DNA of 64,000 nucleotides from DATFQE01 sp963738205 (lineage in GTDB: Bacteria; Actinomycetota; Thermoleophilia; Gaiellales; Gaiellaceae): positions 1,240,001 to 1,304,000 of the forward strand of contig CAVTVQ010000006.1 of assembly GCA_963738205.1 (NCBI GenBank). The letters are read 5' to 3'. The notes below the pieces were generated by a model. It made no database searches and was not told the DNA's origin. It worked only from the letters and a program-made list of their open reading frames with translations. Numbering within the stretch: the stretch's first letter is position 1; each line of letters opens with the position of its first letter. The translations under genes were made by a program, and so were the position numbers. Of the stretch, positions 14,311-23,077 are shown in pieces.

Positions 14311-14868
14311 TCACACGTGGCGGTACAGGCCGCGCCGCTCGATCTCCACGGCGACCTCGGGCGGCACGAGCTCGTCGATCGGCTCGCCGCGGCCTACGCG
14401 CTCCCGCAGCTCGCGCGAGGCGACCTCCCACGGCTCGATCTCGAAGAGCTCGATGCGGCCGGGACGGTCGAGCGCCTCGAGCGCCTGGGCGAGCTCCTCC
14501 AGCCCGAGCCCGGGGCGCGTCGCCACGCCGACCCGAGCCATGTCGAGGACGGCGTCGGGCTCTTTCCAATGGCGAAAGTCGGCGAGCTGGTCGGCTCCCA
14601 CGAGCAGCAGCGGGTTCTCCCACTCGCCCTCTCGCAGCATGTCGATCGTGCGCGGCTGCTCGTCGAGGCGGACGTCGTCCCCCGGGAAGGCGGCCTGCGC
14701 CAGCGCGAGCCGGTCGTCGGCAGGCGTCTCGACGTGCTTGTGCTCCGGGCTGGCCGCGACGAGCACCGCGAGGCGGTCGAGGCCGAAGCGCCGCTTTGCC
14801 TCGCGGGCGAGGGCGACGTGGCCGAGGTGCGGCGGGTCGAAGGCGCCTCCGAAGATGCCCGTGATCAT
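14311..14868 (-). CDS. nadD: Nicotinate-nucleotide adenylyltransferase
   Basis: The 185-residue enzyme joins nicotinate mononucleotide and ATP to deamido-NAD. The nucleotidyltransferase signature GIFGGAFDPPHLGH is at residues 4-17, with the downstream RTIDMLREGEWENPLLLVGAD motif typical of NadD. The C-terminal ISSTxIR-type motif is replaced by VASRELRERVGRG. ATG at 14868 forms an ATGA overlap with the obg stop, which is why it is preferred over the TTG at 14877. It lies in the obg-nadD-rsfS order common in many bacteria. Confidence 0.93.
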   Translation of the reverse strand: MITGIFGGAFDPPHLGHVALAREAKRRFGLDRLAVLVAASPEHKHVETPADDRLALAQAAFPGDDVRLDEQPRTIDMLREGEWENPLLLVGADQLADFRHWKEPDAVLDMARVGVATRPGLGLEELAQALEALDRPGRIELFEIEPWEVASRELRERVGRGEPIDELVPPEVAVEIERRGLYRHV

Positions 14869-16055
14869 TGGCCCCAAAACTCGAGGGTGTCGCCGGCGAC
14901 CTCAACCTCGTCGCCGGGCTTGACGCCTGCGGCCCGGAGCGCCTCCTCGAGCTCCTGGTCGGCCGGCGGCCGCCCGGCGACGCGGTAGCCGCGATCGGTG
15001 CGGAGGATCCGGTAGCTCCGCCGGGCCGGCTTCGGCCTGTAGACGAGGAACTCCGCGAGTCCGTCCTCGTCCGCGGGCGGCGGCTCCGCTTCCGGGCAGA
15101 GCTCGAACAACGCGTGCTTGAGCTCGTCGATGCCCGCCCCGGTCACCGCCGAGGTGCGCACCACGCGAAGCACGCGCGGGTCGTCGGGTTCGAACTCCGC
15201 GTCCAGTGCGGCGTCGATCTTGTTCAGCGCGACGATCTGCGGGCGGTCGGCGAGACCCGCGCCGTACTCGGCCAGCTCGCGGTCGATCGCCCGGAACCGC
15301 TCGACCGTGTCGGCCTCGGTCGCGTCGATCACGTGCACCAGCAGCCGCGCGCGCTCCAGGTGCGCAAGGAACTCGTGCCCAAGGCCGACCCCTTCGCTCG
15401 CCCCCTCGATCAGGCCGGGCACGTCTGCGACCGTCAGCTGCCGCCCCTCGGAGGACTCGACCGTGCCGAGAACCGGCGCGAGCGTCGTGAATGGGTAGTC
15501 GGCCACCTTCGGCTTGGCGTTCGAGAGCCGGCGCAGCAGCGAGGACTTGCCGGCGTTCGGAAAGCCCACGAGCGCGGCGTCGACCAGCAGCTTCAGCCGC
15601 AGCTCGTACTCGCCCGTCTCGCCGGGCAGCCCGACCTCCGCGAAGCGCGGCGTCTGACGGGTCGACGTCGCGAAGCGCTTGTTCCCGCGCCCTCCCACCC
15701 CACCGCGCGCCAGCACGAGCCGCGCGCCGGGGCGGGCGAGGTCGGCGACGAGGTTCTCATCCTCGTCGAAGACCTGTGTCCCCGTGGGCACGCCGAGGAC
15801 GACGTCCGCGCCGTTGGCACCGTGCTTGCCGGAGCCGCCGCCGCTGCCCCCCGCGCGGGCGCGAAAGCGCGTCCGCGAACGGAACGAGGAGAGGTCGCGC
15901 AGGTCCGGGTCGGCGAGCAGAACGACGTCGCCGCCGCGGCCGCCGTCGCCTCCGTCGGGGCCGCCCCTGGGCACGTACTTCTCGCGGCGGAAGGTCAGGC
16001 CGCCGTCGCCACCGCGCCCCGCCTGCACCTCCATGCGGGCGCGGTCGGTGAACAC
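14865..16055 (-). CDS. obg: Obg family GTPase (50S assembly, stress)
   Basis: The 396-residue protein starts with GTG at 16055. It has a Gly-rich Obg fold (about 1-158, with GRGGDGGLTFRREKYVPRGG and GGSGGGSGKHGANG), then a G domain with G1 GFPNAGKSS, G2 DYPFTT, G3 DVPGLIEGA and G4 NKID, and a C-terminal OCT domain (about 318-396). It works in late 50S assembly and the stringent response. It sits 9 bp after rpmA in one transcription unit with rplU-rpmA upstream and nadD overlapping downstream. Confidence 0.96.
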   Translation of the reverse strand: MFTDRARMEVQAGRGGDGGLTFRREKYVPRGGPDGGDGGRGGDVVLLADPDLRDLSSFRSRTRFRARAGGSGGGSGKHGANGADVVLGVPTGTQVFDEDENLVADLARPGARLVLARGGVGGRGNKRFATSTRQTPRFAEVGLPGETGEYELRLKLLVDAALVGFPNAGKSSLLRRLSNAKPKVADYPFTTLAPVLGTVESSEGRQLTVADVPGLIEGASEGVGLGHEFLAHLERARLLVHVIDATEADTVERFRAIDRELAEYGAGLADRPQIVALNKIDAALDAEFEPDDPRVLRVVRTSAVTGAGIDELKHALFELCPEAEPPPADEDGLAEFLVYRPKPARRSYRILRTDRGYRVAGRPPADQELEEALRAAGVKPGDEVEVAGDTLEFWGQ

Positions 16056-16064
16056 GAGGCGTCC

Positions 16065-16316
16065 TTACTGGTCGGTGATCGCCACGGTGCGGCGATCGCC
16101 GCTCGTGCGGAACTCGACACGCCCGTCGCGCGTGGCGAAGATGGTGTCGTCGCGGCCGATCCCCGCGCCCGGGCCTGGGCGGAAGCGTGTGCCGCGCTGG
16201 CGCACGATGATCATCCCGGCCTTCACGTCCTGGCCGTCGAAGATCTTGACGCCGAGCATCTTCGGGTTGGAGTCGCGCCCGTTCCGCGAGGAGCCGAGGC
16301 CCTTCTTATGCGCCAT
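16065..16316 (-). CDS. rpmA: 50S ribosomal protein L27
   Basis: The 83-residue protein has MAHKKGLGSSRNGRDSNPKM at its start, the universal L27 N-terminus that reaches the peptidyl-transferase centre. It lacks the cleavable N-terminal extension found in Firmicutes L27. The ATG overlaps the rplU stop by 1 nt (TAATG), so L21 and L27 are coupled. The long open frame upstream is not part of it. Confidence 0.96.
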   Translation of the reverse strand: MAHKKGLGSSRNGRDSNPKMLGVKIFDGQDVKAGMIIVRQRGTRFRPGPGAGIGRDDTIFATRDGRVEFRTSGDRRTVAITDQ

Positions 16317-16756
16317 TACTTCTCCTCCGTCTTCTTCGTCGCGGACGCCCTCGGCTTCGCCGCCGCCTTCGGCTTTGCAGCCGCCGTCGTCGTCTTCTTC
16401 GCAGCCGGTTTCGGCTTGTCCTGCGTGGCCGTGTCCTTGGCGGCCGTGCGCTTCTTGGCGCCGATCGACTCGACCTGGATCTTGGTCAGCTTGCTCCGGT
16501 GGCCGTTGTGCCTGCGGTAGCCGGTGCGGCGGCGATACTTGCCGATCCGCACCTTGTCGCCGAGCACGTGGCCGACGACGCGCATCGTCACCGAGCCGTC
16601 CGTCGGCGAGAGATCGGGATCGCCGTCGCCGCCGAGCATCAGGACGCGCGGCTCGAACGTCTTGCCCTCGTCGAGGCCGAGACGCTCCACGAGCAGCCAC
16701 TCGCCCTCCCGGACGCGGTGCTGCTTCCCTCCGACTGAGATGATCGCGTAGCTCAT
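16316..16756 (-). CDS. rplU: 50S ribosomal protein L21 with Lys/Ala-rich tail
   Basis: The 146-residue protein begins with YAIISVGGKQHRVREGEWL, the L21 signature, and the core ends near residue 102 (RSKLTKIQVESIGAKKR). The remaining 40 or so residues are a Lys/Ala/Thr/Pro-rich tail not present in the usual 103-residue L21. Such tails occur in actinobacterial ribosomal proteins. No Shine-Dalgarno is evident before the ATG, and an intrinsic-terminator-like hairpin lies about 15 nt upstream, which suggests control of this start or of transcription entry into the operon. Confidence 0.95.
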   Translation of the reverse strand: MSYAIISVGGKQHRVREGEWLLVERLGLDEGKTFEPRVLMLGGDGDPDLSPTDGSVTMRVVGHVLGDKVRIGKYRRRTGYRRHNGHRSKLTKIQVESIGAKKRTAAKDTATQDKPKPAAKKTTTAAAKPKAAAKPRASATKKTEEK

Positions 16757-16765
16757 AAGGCGTGC

Positions 16766-16789
16766 AAAATGCGGGCCGTCGTGGCCCGC
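16766..16789 (-). promoter_or_regulatory. Hairpin plus T-run in the rne-rplU gap (terminator or L21 leader attenuator)
   Basis: On the minus strand GCGGGCC-ACGAC-GGCCCGC is followed by ATTTT and then, 9 nt later, the rplU ATG. It has the form of an intrinsic terminator. It may end rne transcripts, or it may act as an attenuator in an L21 leader, since it is so close to the rplU start. Confidence 0.55.
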
Positions 16790-16833
16790 AGGGGCGAAAG
16801 TGTACCGGAGCGTCGTAGGAGGGCGAAACCCTC

Positions 16834-19455
16834 CTAGCCCGATTCGGCTGAGGCCGGGGGCTCTCCGGACTGCGTCGTCGATGCCGGCTTGCGGCGACGG
16901 TTCCGCCCACCGCGCGTCCCGCGGCGCGTCTTCTTGCGCGGCTTGGGCGCTTCCTCGCCGCCCTCGGCCTCGCCGTCCTCGGATTGGCCGAGATCCGGCT
17001 CGGGCACGTGAATCGTGGCGACCGGCGGCGTTTCCGCGACCGGCTCCGGCTCGGGCGGCGGAGCGATCTCGGGCTCGGTCGGCGCAGCGGCCTCCGGCTC
17101 GGTCGCGATCGCAGCCGCGCCGTTCTCGGCATGGGCAGACGCGGCCGCGCCGGCCGGCTTCTTCTTGCGGCCGCGACCGCCGCGGGAGCCGCGCCGGGTC
17201 TTCTTCTTCGGCTTCGGCTGCTCCCCGTTGTCGGCACCCGGCTCGTCGGAGACGGCCTCGACCGGCGCTGGCTCAGCAGGCGCTGCCTCGGCCTTCTCCT
17301 CCTCGGCAGGACCGATTTCCTCCGCGCCGGGCGTCGCAGGCTCCGCCTCGGCGGCCTTCTTGCGACGCGGAGCGCGGGTGGGCTTCTCGGCCTCCGCCTC
17401 GGCGGTGATCGGCGCCTCCGCCTCGGTGGGCGGGGCGGGCCGGACAAGCGTGGCATAGGCGGTCCCGTCCAGGGCCCGGTTGACCTTGGCCTTCACCTTC
17501 TTGCCCACGAGCTTGGCTGCGTCGGCGACCTCGACCGAGTAGCCGTCGACCTTGCCGATGCCAGCCCCGGCGTCGTGCAGGCCGACCTCGACGAGCTCGA
17601 GCTGCACCTCCGCCTCCTCCGCAACGGGTGTCTTGGGCGCGAGCTCCTGCACGGTGCCCTCGCCGAGGACGGCGACGTGGTCGAGGTGGACGTCCTCCTT
17701 CGGCTCGATGAAGAAGCGCTTCTTCGCGAGCTCCTCGAGCTCGGTCAGGCGCCTCGCTCCGGCGCCGATCAGCAGCGCCGCCACTCGGGCGTTCAGCTCG
17801 ACCTTGAGCGCCTTGGCCCTCGTGCCGGCGGCCAGCTCACGGAGCCGGCGCTCGACGTCGATGGCGGCCGTCGTCTCGGAGAGCACGACGCCGTCGCCCG
17901 CGCAGGTCGGGCACTTGCGGGTCATGATCTCGCGCGGCCCGTCGGTCACGTTCTGCCGCGTCATCTCGACCAGGCCGAGCGGCGAGATCTCGACGACGTA
18001 CGTCTTGGTGCGGTCGCGCTCGAGCTCGTTCTTCAGCGCTTCCTCCACGGTGGCCCGGTTCTTAGGGCTGCCCATGTCGATGAAGTCGATGACGATGATC
18101 CCGCCGATGTCGCGCAGCCGCAGCTGGCGCACGACCTCCTTGACCGCCTCGAGGTTGTTCTTCGTGATCGTGTCCTCGAGCCGGGCGCCGGAGCTCTTGG
18201 AGCGCGAGCCGACGAACCGGCCCGTGTTCACGTCGATGACCGTGAACGCCTCGGCGTAGTCGAAGATCAGGTAGCCGCCGGAGGGCAGGTCGACGCGGCG
18301 GGAGAGCGTCGAGCGGATCTCCTCGTCGACTCCGGATGCCTCGAAGAGCGGCTTCTTCTCGCGGTGGCGGACGACGCGCTCGACCATGTGCGGCGAGGTC
18401 TTCTTCAGGTAGCCGACGATCCGCTTGTGCGTCCGGTCGTGGTCGACGACCGCGCGCTCGAAGTCGTCGGTGAAGAGGTCGCGGACGACCCGGAGCGGCA
18501 GCTCTGCCTCCTGGTAGACGAGGGCCGGTGCCTTGGCGCCCTTCGCGCGGGCCTGGATCGACTTCCACAGCCGCTGCAGGAAGACGAGGTCGCGCTCGAC
18601 GTCCTCGGCGGAGGCGCCTTCGGCGGCGGTGCGGACGATCACGCCGCCCTTTTCCGGAGCGATCTCCTTGAGGATGTCGCGCAGGCGCACGCGCTCGTCG
18701 TCCTCGAGCCGGCGCGAGACGCCGATCCCCTCGCCGTTCGGCACGAACACGACGAAGCGGCCGGGCAGCGAGATATCGGTCGTGAGGCGGGCACCCTTGG
18801 TCTTCATCGGGTCCTTGACCGCCTGGACGAGCACCTCCTGGCCGCGGCTGATCAGATCCTGGATGCGGCGGTCGTGTCGCTTGCCCTCGAGCTCGGGGCC
18901 GACGATCTCGTCCACGTACAGGAAACCGTTCTTCTCGAGGCCGATCTCGACGAACGCGGCCTCCATGCCGGGCAGGACGTTGTCGACGGTGCCCTTGTAG
19001 ATGTTCCCGGCGATCGAGCGCCGTTCCGGGCGCTCGAGGTAGGCCTCGGCAACGCGATCGTCCTCGAGGACGGCGACGCGCTGCTCGCCGACATCGACGG
19101 AGATCAGGAGCTCGCGCTTCGCGGCCGGCAGCGGCGGACGCTTGACCGGCGGGCGGCGGCGCGTGGAGGAACGGCGCTGCTGCTTGCGCTCGGGCTTCGC
19201 CTCGCCCTTGCGCTGCTCGCTCTTGCGCTCGTCGGCCTTGGTCGTGGTCTTCGCAGCGGCTGGCTGAGCGGCGGTGTCGGCCGGGCGCTTGCTGCGACCC
19301 CGCCCTCCGCGCGATCCGCGGCGGCGGCGAGGCCTGGTCTGTTCCCCACCCTCACGGGCGGGCTGGGCTGTTACGGGTTCAGCGGGTGTTGGTGCGGCAG
19401 CCTCGGTGGGCGCCGCGTCGTCGCGCCGATTTCGGCGCCGGAAAAGACGGAGCAA
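16834..19455 (-). CDS. rne: Ribonuclease E/G family endoribonuclease
   Basis: The 873-residue protein starts with TTG at 19455 (AGAGG 6 nt upstream). The order is a basic disordered N-terminus (1-110, with RRRRGSRGGRGRSKR), the catalytic core with S1 domain (about 145-240), DNase-I-like active site with Asp408 (VIDVNTG) and Asp457 (IVIDFIDM), the zinc link CPTC (515-518), a small domain, and a TRAM-like domain (about 615-672). The C-terminus is a long acidic/proline scaffold with repeated basic KKTRRGSRGGRGR-type blocks near 745 and 845. RNase E initiates mRNA decay and rRNA processing. A GAGCCG-GAAT-CGGCTC hairpin in the 150-nt leader could take part in autoregulation. Confidence 0.95.
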   Translation of the reverse strand: MLRLFRRRNRRDDAAPTEAAAPTPAEPVTAQPAREGGEQTRPRRRRGSRGGRGRSKRPADTAAQPAAAKTTTKADERKSEQRKGEAKPERKQQRRSSTRRRPPVKRPPLPAAKRELLISVDVGEQRVAVLEDDRVAEAYLERPERRSIAGNIYKGTVDNVLPGMEAAFVEIGLEKNGFLYVDEIVGPELEGKRHDRRIQDLISRGQEVLVQAVKDPMKTKGARLTTDISLPGRFVVFVPNGEGIGVSRRLEDDERVRLRDILKEIAPEKGGVIVRTAAEGASAEDVERDLVFLQRLWKSIQARAKGAKAPALVYQEAELPLRVVRDLFTDDFERAVVDHDRTHKRIVGYLKKTSPHMVERVVRHREKKPLFEASGVDEEIRSTLSRRVDLPSGGYLIFDYAEAFTVIDVNTGRFVGSRSKSSGARLEDTITKNNLEAVKEVVRQLRLRDIGGIIVIDFIDMGSPKNRATVEEALKNELERDRTKTYVVEISPLGLVEMTRQNVTDGPREIMTRKCPTCAGDGVVLSETTAAIDVERRLRELAAGTRAKALKVELNARVAALLIGAGARRLTELEELAKKRFFIEPKEDVHLDHVAVLGEGTVQELAPKTPVAEEAEVQLELVEVGLHDAGAGIGKVDGYSVEVADAAKLVGKKVKAKVNRALDGTAYATLVRPAPPTEAEAPITAEAEAEKPTRAPRRKKAAEAEPATPGAEEIGPAEEEKAEAAPAEPAPVEAVSDEPGADNGEQPKPKKKTRRGSRGGRGRKKKPAGAAASAHAENGAAAIATEPEAAAPTEPEIAPPPEPEPVAETPPVATIHVPEPDLGQSEDGEAEGGEEAPKPRKKTRRGTRGGRNRRRKPASTTQSGEPPASAESG

Positions 19456-19606
19456 GAGAAGCCTCTTTCTTGGGTGTCGCGCGCGCGTGCCGGAGCCGGA
19501 ATCGGCTCGAGAAACGGGATGAGCACGTGCTGCGCTGGATTTGGGCTAGTCAAAGTCAGAAACATGACCTCGCCCGAAGGCTAGCAAGCGTCTCGGTTGC
19601 CCGGTT

Positions 19607-19807
19607 CTACGCCGCCGCCGCGGGTCGAAGCTTCGTCCGGCGGGTCTTGATCACTCGTAGGCGCTGGCTCAGCCGCGCCCACGCCCAGGGCTCGATCTGC
19701 CCGTACCGCACCTCGGCCTGGCCGCGTGTGGCCGCCAGATACTCGAACCATGCATCCGCTTCCTCGATGAGCAGAAGCTCGAACGCCTCACGTTTGACCA
19801 TCGCCAT
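19607..19807 (-). CDS. Small conserved-looking protein, 66 aa, between rodA and rne
   Basis: The start at 19807 follows AAGGAGG with 11-nt spacing. The frame extends further upstream but without support. The protein begins MAMVKREAFELLLIEEADAW and ends in a very basic segment (RLSQRLRVIKTRRTKLRP), with several Trp residues. There is no membrane segment. It is unrecognised. Its position between rodA and rne on the same strand suggests cotranscription, and the basic tail suggests RNA or ribosome binding. Confidence 0.6.
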   Translation of the reverse strand: MAMVKREAFELLLIEEADAWFEYLAATRGQAEVRYGQIEPWAWARLSQRLRVIKTRRTKLRPAAAA

Positions 19808-19898
19808 CTGCGCTACCACCTCCTTCGGGGATGGCCCACAAACTAGGACCTGGACCGGACGTACTCGCAGAGTCTGTCCACGGAGGTTCCCCCAGCGC

Positions 19899-21068
19899 CT
19901 ACCTGCGCCTGACGGCAATCGCCTGCAGCACGCCGATCGCGGCCAGGTTCACAACCATGGCGGAGCCGCCGAAACTCACGAAGGGAAGCGGGATTCCGGT
20001 CACCGGGGCGAGGCCGATCGTCATGCCGACGTTGACGAAGATCTGGAAGAGGAGGACGAAGGCGATTGCACCCGCGACGGTGGCCGTGAACGCGTCCCTC
20101 GCGGCGGCCACGATCTTCACCGCCCGCCAGATCACGAGCAGGTAGAGCAGGAGCAGGACCGATGCACCCACGAATCCGCGCTGCTCGGCGAGCGAAGCGA
20201 AGACGAAGTCGGTCGCGTGCTCGGGCAGGTAGTCGAGGTTCGTCTGCGTGGCCTGTGCGACGCCGCGGCCCCGCAGGCCGCCCGCGCCGACCGCGGTGAT
20301 CGACTGGTCGACGTTGTAGCCGACCCCGCCCGGATCGTGCTCGGGATTCGCGAACGCCGTCAGACGCGCGGTCTGGTACGGCTTGAGGATCTGCAGGCCC
20401 ATCGCCGGCCCCAGCCAGAGGACGAACGCCGCGATCGCGGCGCCTACGGCGACGAGCACGGCGAGGTGCACCCAGCGTGCGCCGGCGAAGAAGAGCACCG
20501 AGGCGAGCGCCGCGCCGTACACCAGCGCGGTACCCATGTCGGGCTGCAGGAAGACGAGCGCCGTGGGAATCGCGGCGAGCCCGACTGCGGCTGCGACCGT
20601 GCGCGTCTCGGTCACGCGCTTCCCGCGGTCAGCCAGGAAGGCCGCGAGCACCAGCACCAGCAGGAGCTTCGAGAACTCGGACGGCTGGAAGCGGTAGAAG
20701 CCGATGTCGAGCCAGCGCTGCGAGCCGCGGACCTCCGTACCCAGCACGACCACCACGAGCAGCAGGCCGATCATGGCGGCGAAGAGAAACCCCTTGTACT
20801 TCCGGTACACAGCCGGGTCGATCACGATCGCGGCGATCAGCGCTGCACAGCCGAGCGCGACCGAGAAACCCTGACGCACGACGTAGTAGCTCTCGTTGCC
20901 CACGATGTCGTCGCGCGTGACCCCCGAGATCACCCACAGCCCGTAGCCGACCAGCGCGACGACCGCGCCGAGCAGCAGCCAGTCGAGCCGCCGCAGGTAG
21001 GCGGCGACGCGACTCTCCTCGAGCGGACGCGAGCGGGCGAGCGAGCCCCTGCTGACGTAGTCGACCAT
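19899..21068 (-). CDS. rodA: SEDS peptidoglycan glycosyltransferase (rod elongation)
   Basis: The 389-residue protein has about ten membrane helices and polymerises lipid II with its partner PBP2. SEDS hallmarks are present: GSQRWLDIGFYRFQPSEFSK, VFLQPDMGTALV, YQTARLTAFANPEHDP and PVTGIPLPFVSFGGSAMVVN near the end. The ATG at 21068 overlaps the pbp2 stop by 1 nt (TGATG). The catalytic Asp equivalent lies in LQPDMGT. It is the last gene of the mre elongasome cluster. Confidence 0.95.
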   Translation of the reverse strand: MVDYVSRGSLARSRPLEESRVAAYLRRLDWLLLGAVVALVGYGLWVISGVTRDDIVGNESYYVVRQGFSVALGCAALIAAIVIDPAVYRKYKGFLFAAMIGLLLVVVVLGTEVRGSQRWLDIGFYRFQPSEFSKLLLVLVLAAFLADRGKRVTETRTVAAAVGLAAIPTALVFLQPDMGTALVYGAALASVLFFAGARWVHLAVLVAVGAAIAAFVLWLGPAMGLQILKPYQTARLTAFANPEHDPGGVGYNVDQSITAVGAGGLRGRGVAQATQTNLDYLPEHATDFVFASLAEQRGFVGASVLLLLYLLVIWRAVKIVAAARDAFTATVAGAIAFVLLFQIFVNVGMTIGLAPVTGIPLPFVSFGGSAMVVNLAAIGVLQAIAVRRR

Positions 21069-23077
21069 CAGTCGGTCGCCTCCCGCTGGGCCACGTAGTT
21101 GTCGATCCCGAAGTACTTCGCGAAAACCTTCGCCGTCGCCGGGGCCGCGACCGCGCCGCCGAAGCCGGCGTTCTCGATCACCGCGCACACGACGAGCTCG
21201 GGCTTGTCGGATGGGCCGTAGCCGCAGAACCAGGACTGGTCGACGTAGTCGCTGTAGCCGCCCAGGTCGCGCGTCTTCTCGGCCGTGCCGGTCTTGCCGG
21301 CGATCGGGATCGGGAAGGCGCCGAAGACGCCGGCCGCCGTGCCGTAGTTCTCGTGCGTCGCCTTGTAGAGGCCGTCGCGGATCGCCCCGATCGCGCCCTG
21401 GTCGACGTTGAGATCGCGCGGCGGCGGCGGCGCCAGGTTGCGGCGGACGATCGGCTGCGTGCTCTCGCCGGCGTCCTCGACCCGGCTCGCGACGTGCGGC
21501 TTCACGAGCTTGCCGCCGTTCGCCAGCAGCGAGTAGAAGGTCGCCATCTGCAGAGGCGTCACCTCCAGATCCTTCTGCCCGATCGCCAGCTGGATCGAGT
21601 CGCCCGGCTTCCAGAGCTTGTCGATCTCGCTCTTGAACGTCGCTCGCTTCCACTTGATCGTGGGCAGCAGCCCGGCCGCCTCGGAGCCGACGTCGATGCC
21701 GGTCGAGTGGCCGAAACCGAGCTTGCGCGCCCACGCCTGCAGCGGCTGCCCGCGCTCGGGCGGCAAGTTGTAGAAGTTCTCGCCGACCCGGTAGAAGTAG
21801 GTGTCGCAGGAGGCGCCGAGCGCGGTCGGCAGCGTCATCGCCGCGTTCACCCCGGGGTCCCAGTTGCGGAAGACCTGCCTGTCGCGGCCGGCCGTGTACG
21901 TGCCCGTGCACGGCTGCGTCGAGTACGGCGCCAGGATGTGCTCCTGCATCGCCGCGAGCGCGGTCACGGGCTTGAACGTGGAGCCGGGCGGATACAGGCC
22001 CTGCGTCACGCGGTTCAGGCTCGGGAAGTTGGCCGCCTCCGCGTCGCGCTCGTTGACGAGCCGCCGCAGCTCGCGCGGATTCGGCCGACCCACGAAGACG
22101 CGCGGCTGGTAGGTCGGGTTCGACGCGAGCGCCCGGATCTCGCCGTTCCGAGGATCGATGGCGACGATGGCGCCGCCGTTCGACATCCAGCAGCCCTTGC
22201 AGTCCTGCGTCTTGGCGAAGGCGATCGCCTCACGCAACGCCTGTTCGGCCGCCCGCTGGACCTCGATGTCGATCGTCAGGCGCAGCGTGTAGCCGTCGTC
22301 CGGGTCGCGCGTCAGCGTGACGTCGCTGCGCGGCCGGCCCATCGAGTCGACGCGGAGCTGCGACCGGCCCGGCCGCCCGCGCAGGTAGCGGTCGTAGGTC
22401 GACTCCACTCCGCCCTGGCCGATCCTGTCGCCGAGCTCGTAGCCGTCCTTGTGCAGGCGCTTGAGCTGGTCGGGGCCGATCTCGCCGACGTAGCCGAGGA
22501 CGTGCGCGGCGAGCGACTGGAACGGGTAGCTGCGGACGAAGGTGTCGGTGATCTGGACGCCCGGCAGCTCGTTCTCGTGCTCGTACAGGTACTGGACCTC
22601 GTCCTCTCTTGCCTCCTCCTTCACCGTCACCGGCGTCACCGGGTCACCCGCGTGCTTGCGCACGTCGCGCGCGATGCGCGCGTAGGGCACTTCGAGGATC
22701 CGCGCGAGCCGGCGGAGGAGCCGCTCGCGGACGACGCGGCTGTCGGGGAGGTCGGCCGGCCAGACCTGGATCGCGGTCGCCTCCTTGTTGACGACGAGCT
22801 TCCGCCCCTTGTCGTCGAGGATGACGCCGCGCGGTGCCTCGACGCGGATGTTCCGCAGCTGGTTGTCCTGCGCGGCCCGCAGGTACTGGGTGCCCGAGAG
22901 AACCTGCAGCGCCCAGAGCCGGAAGAAGAGCACGCCGAAGACCGCGAGCGTGATCGCGCCGAGGATCCCGATGCGTACCGCGAGCCCGGGCGTGAGCCGG
23001 TACGGCTCCTCGACCCGTGGGTCGCGCGGAAGGAAGCGCCCGTTCGTCGGCGTGCGCGTCGGTGTCGTGCTAGCCAA
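21068..23077 (-). CDS. mrdA: Penicillin-binding protein 2 (class B transpeptidase)
   Basis: The 669-residue protein has one membrane helix (34-56), a pedestal dimerisation domain and a transpeptidase domain. The active-site motifs are SxxK with Ser366 (PPGSTFKP), Ser423-Cys-Asp425 in place of the usual SxN, and KTG at 595-597. The motif S-C-D is known in PBP2 proteins. It cross-links peptidoglycan during elongation together with RodA. The TTG start at 23077 overlaps mreD by 8 bp. The pair CKGC (near 293-296), with a second Cys region at 390 and 424, could form disulfides outside the cell. Confidence 0.95.
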   Translation of the reverse strand: MASTTPTRTPTNGRFLPRDPRVEEPYRLTPGLAVRIGILGAITLAVFGVLFFRLWALQVLSGTQYLRAAQDNQLRNIRVEAPRGVILDDKGRKLVVNKEATAIQVWPADLPDSRVVRERLLRRLARILEVPYARIARDVRKHAGDPVTPVTVKEEAREDEVQYLYEHENELPGVQITDTFVRSYPFQSLAAHVLGYVGEIGPDQLKRLHKDGYELGDRIGQGGVESTYDRYLRGRPGRSQLRVDSMGRPRSDVTLTRDPDDGYTLRLTIDIEVQRAAEQALREAIAFAKTQDCKGCWMSNGGAIVAIDPRNGEIRALASNPTYQPRVFVGRPNPRELRRLVNERDAEAANFPSLNRVTQGLYPPGSTFKPVTALAAMQEHILAPYSTQPCTGTYTAGRDRQVFRNWDPGVNAAMTLPTALGASCDTYFYRVGENFYNLPPERGQPLQAWARKLGFGHSTGIDVGSEAAGLLPTIKWKRATFKSEIDKLWKPGDSIQLAIGQKDLEVTPLQMATFYSLLANGGKLVKPHVASRVEDAGESTQPIVRRNLAPPPPRDLNVDQGAIGAIRDGLYKATHENYGTAAGVFGAFPIPIAGKTGTAEKTRDLGGYSDYVDQSWFCGYGPSDKPELVVCAVIENAGFGGAVAAPATAKVFAKYFGIDNYVAQREATD

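Noticed and set aside
13346..14905. A 519-codon frame joining obg-side sequence, endonuclease and tRNA
   Set aside because: Only the part from 13852 has domain signatures. Upstream it is out of frame with nadD and rsfS.
16984..19584. A long plus-strand frame antisense to rne
   Set aside because: It is the mirror of the RNase E gene. The Leu/Gly/Arg pattern is what reversed rne codons give.
19899..21911. A 670-codon frame that includes rodA and extends into mrdA
   Set aside because: Only the part after the ATG at 21068 is RodA-like. Upstream it is a shifted frame of pbp2, and the 1-nt overlap with the pbp2 stop supports the shorter gene.
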